Under the pieces are notes generated by a model that had not been told where the DNA came from, did no database searches, and saw nothing but the letters and a program-made list of their open reading frames with translations. The position numbers and the translations under genes were made by a program. This document shows positions 19,801 to 30,600 of a DNA stretch of 64,000 bases, piece by piece; the stretch's first letter is position 1; each line of letters starts with the position of its first letter. Location: NCBI RefSeq assembly GCF_008386395.1, contig NZ_CP043761.1, forward strand, positions 5,332,001 through 5,396,000, in the 5' to 3' direction. Origin of the DNA: Paenibacillus sp. 37 (GTDB lineage Bacteria > Bacillota > Bacilli > Paenibacillales > Paenibacillaceae).

Positions 19801-21594
19801 CAACAGCACTTGTCTCGGATGAACATGAGGTTCAGCAAGCCATGCTTGGGCCTTCTGTCCAAGTAGTCTGACCTCCTGCTCCGTGATTTCCCCTGTACTC
19901 CGCGTGGACTCCCCTGCACCGGCTGTTATAATCCGATGTGTGCCTGTGTGTACTCCGTTTATCTCGAGATCAGGACCACCATTTGCGGCTGATACCAACT
20001 TCAATTTTCTTTCCAAATCCTTGCGATCACTGTAAGTGATCGCAAGCCTTTGAGTGTAGTGCCCTCTTCCGGTATTAGCCGAGAATGATAGATCTGCCAG
20101 CGAAAGTTCAGGATTTGAAACGAGCAAGGCCTGATAGGCATGCACCAGCTTTGTTAAGCTGGCAGCACTTTTGGCAGAGATCGTTAAAATTTGCATATCC
20201 GGGATCGTTGCGGTACCTGCCCTGTGATAATGTGGCGGCTCTTCAACTACAATGTGACTATTGGTTCCACTTAGACCAAACGCGCTGACACCACATCTGC
20301 GTGGAGCTCCTTCGGCATGCCATATTCTAGGGCGAGTGTTGAGATAGACCGGAGAATCTTCAAAGTTGATTTTTGAGTTTTGACGCTGAAAATGAAGTGT
20401 GGGTGGCATCATGCCTTCACGCATTCCCATAATGACCTTGAAAAGCGAAGCCATACCAGCTACACAATCCAAGTGGCCCACATTTGTCTTCACTGAACCG
20501 ATAGCACAGAATTGTTTCTTGTTTGTAAACTTTTGGAACGCTCTGCGAATGGCCTCAAACTCTATGGGATCTCCCATATCTGTCCCTGTACCATGTGTTT
20601 CAATATAATTTAGCGTCTCCGGGTTAATCCCCGCATTTTTCCATGCTTTCACCAGCAAATCTGTCTGTGAAGCGGTATTCGGCGCTGTGATGCCTACGGA
20701 AGTTCCATCCTGATTCACAGCACTTCCTTTGATGACTGCGTAAATATGGTCTCGATCCCTGAGTGCTTTGTTCAAAGGTTTGAGGATAATAGCGGCAGCG
20801 CCTTCACCCCACACCGTCCCATCCGAATCTGCATCGAACGCCTTCACTTTGCCATCCGGCGCTTCCACACCAAGCTTGTTCCCTTCATCCAGGGGAAACA
20901 AACGTATCTTTACGCCACCAGCGACAGCCAGATCACAATCTCCGTTTCGAATGGCCTGGGACGCGAGATGGATGGCTACGAGAGAAGATGAGCATGCTGT
21001 ATCGAGACACAGGCTCGGCCCCTTCAGATCCAGCAAGTAAGAAATCCGGCTAGCCAGAATGGAGGCCAGATTACCTGGAACTGCACTGGGATCTGCCTGC
21101 GGCTCCAAGTCAGTGATTAATCTTTTGTAGTCATATACTTCATCGTTACGAAACCCAACGTACACACCTGTGTTGCTTCCTTTAAGTTTACCGCCCCCAT
21201 ATCCTGAATTCTCAATGGCGTGCCAGGCCGTTTCAAGAAACAACCGCTGATTGGGGTCCATGAGAGAAGCTTCACGGGGAGACAGGTTGAAGAAACGATA
21301 ATCGAATCGGTCAATATGATTCAAAAAACCTGCTTTGGTATACGTGACCGACTCTCCCCGTGTCTTCATATAATAATCTGTGAAAAATTGTCGTTCTGCG
21401 GGAAAATCGCTGATACTGTCCACACCGTTAACCAGATTGCTCCAATATGCCTCGAGTTCCTCTGCACCCGGGAATCTGCCGGACATTCCAATAATGGCAA
21501 TGTCCTTAGTCGAAACACTTTCGATATCGACCGATTCTGCCCCGGATTCCAGGAGATCATCCAGTTTAATACTTCCCATTAATCCTTTTCTCAT
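13849..21594 (-). CDS. AT-less PKS: two KS-KR-ACP modules
   Basis: A 2,581-residue bimodular PKS acting directly after the heterocycle-forming protein. Order: short N-terminal peptide with KLDDLLES (10-17); KS (DTACSSSL, HGTGT, NVGH); KR (GGAGGIG near 905); ACP (Ser near 1230); KS (Cys near 1460, HGTGT, NMGH); KR (GGTKGIG near 2170); ACP (Ser near 2488, ELGGDSIM); and a C-terminal helical docking tail from about 2545. Each KS is followed by a linker ending in a CWLD/HWLD motif, the remnant usual in AT-less modules. KR Ser, Tyr and Asn catalytic residues are present. AAGGAG precedes the ATG by a normal distance. It should add two beta-hydroxy ketide units after the thiazole region. No reductive domain beyond KR is seen. 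Confidence 0.93.
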   Translation of the reverse strand: MRKGLMGSIKLDDLLESGAESVDIESVSTKDIAIIGMSGRFPGAEELEAYWSNLVNGVDSISDFPAERQFFTDYYMKTRGESVTYTKAGFLNHIDRFDYRFFNLSPREASLMDPNQRLFLETAWHAIENSGYGGGKLKGSNTGVYVGFRNDEVYDYKRLITDLEPQADPSAVPGNLASILASRISYLLDLKGPSLCLDTACSSSLVAIHLASQAIRNGDCDLAVAGGVKIRLFPLDEGNKLGVEAPDGKVKAFDADSDGTVWGEGAAAIILKPLNKALRDRDHIYAVIKGSAVNQDGTSVGITAPNTASQTDLLVKAWKNAGINPETLNYIETHGTGTDMGDPIEFEAIRRAFQKFTNKKQFCAIGSVKTNVGHLDCVAGMASLFKVIMGMREGMMPPTLHFQRQNSKINFEDSPVYLNTRPRIWHAEGAPRRCGVSAFGLSGTNSHIVVEEPPHYHRAGTATIPDMQILTISAKSAASLTKLVHAYQALLVSNPELSLADLSFSANTGRGHYTQRLAITYSDRKDLERKLKLVSAANGGPDLEINGVHTGTHRIITAGAGESTRSTGEITEQEVRLLGQKAQAWLAEPHVHPRQVLLEAICDLYVQGADVSWEDLYREKSVRRIPLPSYQFEPNICWLDWKADMDQRQTDDMTRSMYRTRWIADSLEPSIPDEEQQPIDDGITLILRKDKDLEGERLETTLRNLGRKLVSVTFDGDVAVMEGLSGLVQLSSEDVYDHLLGALPFNDITRVIHLLSSTPRMQVHNLADLSQAEIEGPLSLFRLVKSLVQRAVSGPVGISIATTTAYQVTGDEVELYPEHAALIGWANVIGKEYPHIRCQCIDRDEHSSLESIPELVGGIGISNENFAYRNGIRYVEQLDEWDTETQKNRDWQLVENGVYIITGGAGGIGSEIGRWMAGQAKVRIILLGRTELPNREQWPLLRKNGKDQTAVQQIIREIDAMESLGAMVTYFSVDVSDEMRLTHTLDGIRKTFGSIRGIVHCAGTGSDLSTDQKSEDDVKRTLAPKIRGTWLLDQLTRQDQPDFMLLCSSVATTFSTLTMGDYVAANAYLDTFAAQRTKQGLHTLAINWVTWRERGMAARSGFTADTIFKAILPEQAIHTLADVVTQKVDRVIIGELNINGGGIPLLERSGIRVAPYLLERLKRLKSTTRSIADMASTRSISQHGTGQVILTGKEKEDYTEAERRVADVCRQVLGFEEINIHENFFELGADSLLLKTMHARLELLDPGSLMITDLFEHATVYKLARFLVDKRQGSDNMTHHATIKGTEQDIAIIGISVKLPNANTTDEFWDNIRNGLDCRTTLSAERKDAIDRYIRYKQFPEGSVALVEGSYIDEIDKFDSTFFRLSPKEASLMDPHQRLFLQACWEAVEDAGCVEDISGSHTGVFVGYSPNIRDMYSRLIYETNPTLLSSAMVGNTAAVTSGRVSYMLDLKGPSMVVDTACSSSLVAVDAACQSIRSGKCEMAIAGGIKIHTMPIHHTNTRMGIGMESMDGITRAFDEESEGTGFGEGIGVIMLKPLEKAKQDGDQIYAVIKGSASNQDGSSAGMTAPNPAAQEDVIRKAWDDAGIDPATIGYVEAHGTGTPLGDPIEVNSLTNAFRMFTDKRNFCAIGSVKANMGHLLEAAGIVGLIKTALALKNKELPATIHFNRPNENIPFYDSAIYVNTVTRKWEVEGHPRRAGVSAFGMSGTNAHIVLEEPPTDYIHKELSDHVPHVGPQFFMLSAKSRESLQQLVTRYVAYGPQLLQMDLQDICYTVQAGRSHYPHRLIFAVNTTMELVSRLNELNRLYFWESELGEAGKVFYRYGEHRLVSGTDGIRRPDDLTLVQKENLNAEIQEVALAWKNGLYRDESMQVKISELYSAGADLPPLLWNDGQAPRKVRLPVYAFERKTHWLDIPDVAPVKVERMEQPFHVIRWVNTPSIDGTSWMSSESGDVLLFTGKTALSASIYERLLAAGRKVVRVEIGLQKDSTPGDGWYGIDSNKQAYEDLLTDLQSEYQFTHIIHMSTTEQTVFPESIEQLEVTQQRGARSLMYLTQALAHVGYERGLSLTLVSDYVNEVTGNERVLQPQQAPFMGMGRVVGQELMGISCKFLDVDDVVSAEDVLQEIGRKSDLYLVAYREGTRYEEQFETLDDTMVIGHSPAIQNDGVYVITGGTKGIGLEVAQYLADKGAGHVALLARSPFPPRDQWTEWLDQNRDREVCETINRVMDLEKKGTSCSFYQVDIGHLDRLREVFDELRHTCGPIRGVVHSAGVPGEGMLMRKTEEQFSAVTGPKVQGTWALDQVTLEDNLDFFLLFSTISSVFAAPGQGDYAAANAYLDAFAAYRSKLGKRTLTMNWNTWRDTGMGVRYGINVDGVFSAIPTEQGIAWLDRAMGMTLNRVIVGEINRESKLLGMMSSVAVRLSDDLRSLATDEKTVFTETQNQTGYAEVTLDGRTGEGAYSDAEDLIAKIFGSVLGFSEINIYDSFFELGGDSIMLGQMHELLDRHFPNKIKLVDLFEYTTVDKLSNYIAGNEQHILQAAPITSASEEQDGDWNDSLSHMLDKLQDGEVSVEDILHRLDEIRPGE

Positions 21595-21622
21595 TTTGCT
21601 CTCCTTTACAGTCGGCTTGAGA

Positions 21623-24600
21623 TCATTCGAGTATCGGGTTCAGTAGTTTAAAGTAGAGTTGCAAGAGTGACTCTAGCTTGCTCTTCCGCCATTTCATTGA
21701 ACGGAATCCACATACAAAGTGCAGGCTGTCCTCCTGATGAACCACTTGTAACGTTAAGTCGTACAGTTCAGACACCGGCACTCCCGAAGCAACTGCACCA
21801 GCGTTATAGAACAAAGGTAATGTTCCTGTACCGGGCTCCTGCAAGAGTGTACTAACATGTTTGGTGTGGAAGGTCTCTCTGCCATCTTGACCCTTGGATT
21901 GATGGATAAGCTGGAATAATTCATTAAATTGTTCCAACGAGCCGAAGTCCAGATCAAATACTTGAATATAGTCGGCCTGCCCAATGGCTGCATGCACACT
22001 CATCCGATCACTGTTGGAGGTCTGTGCGAGAAGGTACGCAAAGCCGGCAAATAAAATATCATCCACCTCCACGTCCCACCTGCTAGCAGCATTCACCACA
22101 CGATCATAGAGTTCTGCTGATAAGGCAAACTGCAACTCTTCTGTTTCGTTTGATGTTGAATCTCCTTCCACGAAATAATCCATGGACAAGGGGATGCGGG
22201 AGCGGGATACATGGATTACATCCATCTCTTCCAACTGATTCTCGATAAAAGCGGTAATATCCGAAATAGTTGGCAAATTAAACATGTCGGTTATTTTCAC
22301 AATTCCTGGATATTGGTCATCAAGTCTGGCATGTGCTTTGATCATCAGTACAGAATCGCCGCCGATCTCAAAGAAATGCTGATTCACACCAATGTGAGCA
22401 TTGCCAAGAACTTCGCTCCATATCTGTACCAATTGTTTTTCAATATCATTGGCAGGAGCCTTGTATTGGACCTGAGCTGTGTGTAGAGCTGTTGGTTCAG
22501 GTAATGCATTACGATTTATTTTTCCATTTGCTGTTAAAGGAATGGCTTCCAACCGGATAAAGAATGAAGGCACCATGTACTCCGGCAATCTGGATATCAG
22601 AAACTCTCGCAATTCAGCAATGGAAACTTCTTGATCAGAGACATAATAGGCACACAGATATTTTTTCTTTTGCTCGTTCTGCCTGTCCATTACATACACA
22701 CGCTTCAAGGCGTGGTGCTGAATGAATATGGCTTCAATTTCACCAAGTTCCACGCGATGCCCCCTGATTTTGATCTGGTTGTCCTTTCTGCCCAAAAATT
22801 CAATGTATCCCTCTTTGCGCAAGACGCCATGGTCTCCCGTTCTATACAATCGACCAAGGAGCGGATGCTGAATGAATGCTTTCTCCGTTTTATCCAAGTC
22901 ATTCACATATTGATTTGCAAGACCTACTCCGCCGATAAACATCTCACCTGGAACATCAACCGGACATGGACGCAGTTTATAATCGAGCACATGGAATGTT
23001 TGATTCGCCAACGGATACCCGTAAGGGATACTGTTCCACTCATCAGATATTGAATTAATAGGGTAATATATAGACCAAATACTAGCCTCTGTTGCACCAC
23101 CGAGACTCACAATGCTTGCATCAGGACACAGATTTCTGACTTTGCCCGGTAACGATAGAGGTATCCAGTCACCGCTGAGCAGTATAAGACGAAGACTGTT
23201 TTGACGGTTACCCTCGTTTGTAATGTTTACTGCTCTTTCTATATCAGAACTTTGGATATTTAACTTAGCCAGCGGAGCGGTCTGTGCACCCAGGACTGCT
23301 ACGGAACGTTCCGATAATAGGGATGGGTCAGCAGCCATTGGGTTTTCGCCATAGGATACCGATACGCTTGGACCTTGTCTGATATAATTGCTGCTGCTCC
23401 ATTCTTCCGTAGAAGCCATTTCATCTTCTGGCTTCAATCCTGCTTCCACCGTGTGAAGCCAGATCTGATTTTCATTTAAATTGAATAACGGTTTTACTTT
23501 CTCAAAAGGCATATCTCCGATCGAACACATTCCAATGCCTAACATCTCTCCAACACTGTTTAGTGTGGATACCATAATTCCGGTATCAATAAGGGAGTAT
23601 AAATAACCTTGCGCACCATATTTCGGCATGGTTGCTTCCGCGTTGTAAATGAAGAAAACAGTAAACGCTGAAGACTGATAAATGGACCTGTTCGTGTAAT
23701 AGTGCATTTCGTCAGTGAATGACTCATTCCCATGAATAAGGCGTACCGTGTGATCCACTGGACTAAAGTAGTACAAGCCCGCCTCCATTCCCGCAACTCT
23801 TCCTTCCTTCACATACACAAACACATCTATCGGGTATAGTCCTCCCGCAGAAGGATAGTAATAACGAATTTCCTGTCCTTGATCATACTGACCCAGTACT
23901 CCCATCAGATCGGAGAACTGTTTCATAGTGACAGGCTGATCCTCCTTAAAGGAACGATGAGAACGTCGCTTGGAGATGAAATCAGGATATTCAACACCAC
24001 GCTCCAGTGAGACCTCAAGTGTGGTGTTCTCACCGAAATTACGATGCAACTGTATTTTTTTGAATGCCTCGTATGCCTGTGCATCGTATGCCACCTTTTC
24101 GTCATACGGATTGCGGAATAACTGCGTCTGCTTCTTGAAAATTTCTGCTGGCTCCATAAGTCCGCTGACCAAAGCACGTTTGCGAATAAGCAGTTCCATG
24201 AGCGAATTCACTTCACTAGCAGGTACATTCGGGAAGAAAGAAGCAATCTCGGATTGCCGAATTCCCTTTTGTGCCAAGAAATACAGTTCAGGGAACATAC
24301 CTGTTGCATATGCAGGGCATTTGAACTCATCCACGTAGATATGCTTTCCATCCATTCGCCACAGTGTGGAGAATGACCAATGGTATACCGATTCTACTGA
24401 CTCTTTCTCCACAGCCAGTTGGGTTGACGCCTGAATCTCTTCATCACTTGCCCAACGGTAGCTTCGTCCAGCATCGGATTCCAGGCGATCCATGAACATA
24501 TCCATAATTGCTGGAACCGAATTCCAGATTGTAACCTGATGGCGATCAACGGCCTCTTTCATCATTCGGATATCTCTTTGGTCGGATACAATTACGAGAG

Positions 24601-27600
24601 CTGCACCCGAGGAAAGTGCACCGAACACGTCATATACGGATAAATCGAAACACATGGAAGATACGCCAAGCATGCGATCCTTCTCATGAACACCGAACTT
24701 TCGGTTCATATCCTGAATCGTATTCGTTACAGCCCCATGAGTAATCGCAACACCCTTCGGTCTACCCGTACTTCCCGAGGTATAGATTACATATGCAATA
24801 TCATCAGGTGTTCCAGATGGCTCACCTTCGAGTAGAGGATAACCTGAAGCCGAGACCTGATCATAGGCATCCACGTCCAATACAATTTGGCAATCACTAT
24901 TCTTAAGCATGTAAGCTTGCCGATCTTCAGGATAATCCGGATCAAGTGGTACATATGCCGCACCAGTGCGAAGTATAGCCATTACATTTACAATGGTCTC
25001 CATACGGCGCCTTGCCACAACGCCAACTCGATCCCCTCGCCGGATCTCCTGTTCAAGTAAATATCCTGCCAGTTGACCAGATCTTCGGTCCAGCTCCGAA
25101 TACGTCATCCGCTCATCCTCAAACAACAATGCGTCCTGATCTGGATAATGTTTAGCCATACGGTCAAACAAATGTTGCAATGTTGTTGGCAGGATATTTT
25201 CTTCTGATTGGTTATACCTTTCCAAAATGCTGCGATCGACTGAAGGAATGTCAGGCCCCGTAATCGTTTCTCCCGCAATTAGGCCATCCAGCAGCGCAAT
25301 ATATTGCGCAAACATCGTTTCGACCACATGTTGGTCAAACAAGTCATCCACGTAATCCCAGGTTAGCGTTAGTTGCCCTCCCGCATCCGAAGCCTGATGA
25401 TCCAGATATACCTGCGATGTTTGGCTGACCCCAGTTCGAACCTTTCCAATCAGTCCCTGAGTTGCTTCAGATGTCTCACGTTCATTAAAGATCATACTTG
25501 TGAAGACAATTGGCATTACGGTCTTGTTCCCCATTTGATGGTGCTTGGAGAGATCACGTATGAATTCGATGCCTTCATAATGCCTGTGCTCCAGCGCCTC
25601 CAGTATACTGTCCTGAACATGACGCACATGACCCATAAAATCATTCCCCGAAGCCATATCCACATCAATTAAAATCATGGAAGTAAAGTCCCCAATGATA
25701 TCCTGTATGCTTGGGTGGAATGGATAACGATTGAAGACTGTCAGGTTCAGTGCAATCTTCTGTTGATTGCTCCAGTACGATAAGATCTGGGCATAGGCTG
25801 CACAGAGAAGCGCTGAAGGTGTTAGCCCGTGTACATTAGCAACCTTTTTCAATATCTCCCAACGCTGTGGTTCAAACACTTCATTAAGTCGCTTGAATTT
25901 GGGCTCGCTGATCTGTGCAGGATCTGTCTTCAATGGGAGTGCAGGTGCTGCTGGGAACTCCTCTACTCGGGCAAGCCAGTATTGTTTATCAGCCAGGTAC
26001 GTATTCGATTTACGGAATTCATTGTAAGCAAGAATATAATCGCGGAATGTAAATGGATTAGGCTCCGGATCAATCTCGGGATGATGATAGAATTTCAGTA
26101 GATCATTATTGAAGATCTGTGTGCTTGCCCCATCAGCAATGAGCAGATCATATCCAAACAACAGCAGATGTGTATCCTTAGATATTTTTTTCGCACGTAT
26201 CTCAAATAATGGCCATTGCTCCAATTCAAAAATATGATGAGACATACGTTCTCTTTCGGCTATGATCACCCGTTCCATCTCGTCAGGACTCAAACCACTG
26301 ATATCTTCAATATCCATTCGGTATACCGGTACATGTGGCAGGATTCGTTGCTCTCCGGTAGGCAGGATAATTGCCCGCAACATAGGATGATGTTCAATCA
26401 GCTTGATTAGTGCTTCATTGAAGCGCGTCATCTCCAGTTGAGTTTCGAATTCGAGGTACCCGTGTGTGGATGTGCCTCCCATTTCAAAAGCCTGACTTCT
26501 TCCTGCGACATAAGCCATCTGTACCTCGGTTAGCGGGAATGGTCGGCCTTCAGGATCAGGGCATGGATCATGCTGAGGATAATGAATTGTTCCCACTGAC
26601 TCTTCATTTTCCACAGAGCTCTCAAGCAAAGACGCCAGTTCATAAATATCTCTCAGGGCCATAAATTCCTTGAAGCTGAGACGTTGATTGAATTCCTGCC
26701 CAATCCGATTCACCAGCTGCACCATTAGAATTGAATTGATCCCCATCTGGAAAAAGCTGTCGTGAGTTCCTATTCCATTCATACCAAATACCGATTCACA
26801 GAGTTCAATCAGCTTTTGCTCCGTTGGGCTTTCTGTTCCTGCAAGTGCACTGGACTGTTGTCCAAAGGTTGGTTCCGGTAACGCTTTCCGATCAATCTTT
26901 CCATTGGGTGTAAGTGGAAATTCAGACAACTGGATTAAATGCTGAGGAACCATGTAATCCGGAAGTGCTTTTGCCAAAAGACGCTTCATCTCCAGTTCGT
27001 CATAACTGCGCTCCGCTGAGTAATAGGCTACCAGTACCTTTGTTCCTTGCATGTCCACTTTATCTATAACGACAGCCTGCTTCACGCTAGGAACTGTAGA
27101 TAATCGGCTTTCAATTTCTCCAAGTTCAACCCGATACCCCCTGATTTTCACTTGGGAATCCCGTCTGCCAAGGAATTCAATGTATCCTTCTCTTCGCAAG
27201 ACTCCAAAATCACCTGTGCGGTATAAACGTCCCAATTCAGGATGATTAAAAAATGCATTGTCGGTCCTCACCCGATCATTAAAGTATCCTTCAGCCAATC
27301 CTGCTCCACCGATGCAGAGCTCACCAATGACATCGACTGGGCTCAGGCTACCCGTGTAATCAAGCGTATAGAATGTCTGATTCGCAAGTGGTCTTCCATA
27401 AGGAATGCTCTTCCAATCAGACTTGACAGTATCAATGGGATAATAGATAGACCAAATGGATGCCTCTGTCGCACCTCCCAAGCTGATAACCTGTGCCGAA
27501 GGAAAATGCCCATGTACTTGCTCTGGCAATTTCTTTGGTATCCAGTCCCCACTGAGCAGGATGAGTCTTAGTTGTTCATTGGTTTGATCGGTTACGTAAT

Positions 27601-30600
27601 CTGCCATCAGTTGCATAATGGCTGGAACTGAATTCCAGATGGTTACTTTATGCTGTTGTATCGCGTCGTACATGTCATGAATATCACGTTGGTCAGCAAT
27701 GATCACAAGTGCTGCACCCGTCGCAAGTGCACCGAAAATATCATAGACTGACAGATCAAAGCACATTGAAGAGATACCAAGCATCCGATCTTGATCCGTC
27801 ACTTCAAACTTCATATTGATATCCCGAATGGTATTCATTGCCGGGCCATGGGCAGTAGCTACCCCTTTTGGAGTTCCCGTGCTGCCAGACGTATAAATAA
27901 TGTAGGCAAGATCGTCAGGTGCTGCGTTATTTTCCAGTGGCTCCACTGGCAATTCAGCCAGTCCCTCAAACGTATAAAGTTCGGGTAATAACAGCATTTT
28001 GCAGTTACTATTTTGTAAAATGTATTGCTGACGATCTTCGGGATAATCGGGATCAACAGGCACGTATACCGCTCCTGCTTTGAGAATGCCGATGGTATTC
28101 ACAATTGTCTCCATACCACGTTTGGCTAACAACCCCACCCGGTCTCCCCGTGTTATTCCTTGTTGCGTCAAGTAATGAGCGAGCTGATTGGAACGTTCAT
28201 CCAGCTGTTGATAAGTCAATTGCTGATTACCGTAAATCAATGCTGTCTGATAAGGAGTCTTGGTCGCCTGCTCCATAAAAGACCCATGCAGTGTAGATAT
28301 AGGAAATGATTGTGCTGTTGCATTAAATGCATTCCAGATGGCCTTATCCTGTTCAGGCAAACCTGGTAAAAACTCGATATTCTCTTGCTCACACAGATGA
28401 GTAATTATCGCTGTATAATCATCGAACATGGCGGAAAGTGTATCGTAATGAAAAAGATCCTGAATATAGTCCCAGTTAATGGTCAGTCTCCCGTCAGTCT
28501 CCATTACCTGATTATCAAGGTAGACTTGGGAGGTCTGACTGATACCCATTTTCAGATCTCCGATATGCTGCCAGCTTCCGATGGCATCCACAAATAATGT
28601 GCTGGTATATACAATCGGCATAATGGCTGAAGTACCCGCTTCTCGATGACGGGCCAGTTCTCGAATGAATTCCACGCCGTCATAATGTCGATGTTCCAAC
28701 ATATTGAGCATGCCACTCTGCACGTCTCTTGCTTGTTCCCAAAAAGGTTTGTTTTTTTGTTCGTTAATGTCGAGCAACATGATGGATGTAAAATCACCGA
28801 TAATTTGATTGGTTTCTTCATGAAATGGAAAGCGGTTGAACGCCGCCAGATTGATGGCAAGTCGATCCTGATTGCTCCAACGGGCCAAAACTCGAGCAAA
28901 GGCAGTACATAGAAGCGCGGAAGGTGTTACATTTTTTTGCTGCGCCTTATGCTTTAGTTGCTCCCACAGATCTTGTTCCAATACCCAGCTTAGCCGTGAA
29001 AATTGCGGTTTCTTGATATGTCTGGGCTCCTGCTTCAGTGGAAGTGCTGGAGCGGAAGGGAATGTGTCCAACTGATCCATCCAGTACTTCTTGTCACGTG
29101 CGTACATTTCACCCTTTTTCAGTTCTCCGTATGCCATCATATAATCCTTGAACGAAAACTTGAGTGCAGGAAGTTCCTTTTCCGGCTCACGGCAATAATG
29201 CACCAGGTCCTCTCCAAGGATCTGGATACTCGCACTGTCACAGATCAGCAGATCATAACCAAATAATAGGTAATGCCGTGTATCATCTATTTTAAAAGCT
29301 TTGAATTCAAACAGCGGCCATTGGCTCGGCTCAAACACATGATGGGACATTCGTTCCCGTTCCACCTCAATGTGTTTCCACTTTTCCTGCTCATTCAGAT
29401 GGCACACATCAACGATTTCCAGTTGATAGTCTGGTACCTGTGGCAATATTCGTTGTATGCCCTCCGGCAATATGACCGCTCGCAGCATTGGATGACGCTG
29501 AATCACTTTTTGCAATGCTGTCTGGAAATGCGTCATGTTCAATTTGGTTTCCAATTCCAGATAATAGTGAGTGGATGTCCCCCCCATCTCAAACCGCTCG
29601 TCTCGACCTAACAGATAAGCCATCTGTACTTCTGTCAAAGGGAAGTCCTCATACAGGGTCGCCGGTTCCGGCTCTTGCTGGGGATACTCGGATATCGCAC
29701 CAGCTTCCTTGAGTGCACCAATCAGATGAACTGCAAGCTTCGCCAGATTCATACCTTCAAAGAACGTGTGGTAGTTTAGGTGAACATGGTATCGTACCCG
29801 TATTTCAGTAATAATGCGCATCATTGATATTGAATCAACGCCGAGTTCAAACAAGTTGTCGTATACATCTAACCCGGTAAACCCGAGAACATGTCCCACC
29901 AGTTGGGCAAGTTCCTTCTCCTTAGTTGTATATATACCGTTATCTCGTCCGTGCAGTTCAACCTTTTGTTCATACTCAGTTCTCGTCAGCTGGTTGTTAT
30001 GATAATTCAAATGATTACGTTCCTGTTGAATTCGAGCTGTCATGGCTTCCGAAAATTGAATAACCCTTGACGACTCTATCAACGGTAGGAGTTCACTCGC
30101 ATAATTGGGCTCACCGATCAACACTCGGCGTATACGACGGCTCAATACCATGTCAAAAGCACTGATCGCTTGATGAGTCGCTAACGTCTTGAATGCTGTA
30201 TCCACATTCAGACCAAATCTGGCAGCCATCCCGGTTTCCTTCCAGGCCGGCCAGTTAATAGTTAGCGTTCGGCCCGTTCCATTTGCGCGGTAAGACGCAA
30301 AGCTATCCAGAAAACAGTTTGCAGCAACATAATCGCTCTGTCCCGGTTCTCCTAACATGGATATGCCAGAAGAAAACATAACGAAGAAATCGAGTGGTTC
30401 CTGCGCTGTTATTTGATTCAGAACCCAGGTTCCCTGAACCTTCGGTCTCAGAACCTCTTGGAATGCAGTCTCTTCCTTACGGATAATCAAGCCATCATTG
30501 GCAACACCAGCGCTATTAATTACCCCATGGATTTGTCCATATTTTGTTCTCAACCTCTGCACAACCTGAGTCATCTGCTCCAGATCGGAGATGTCTGCAC

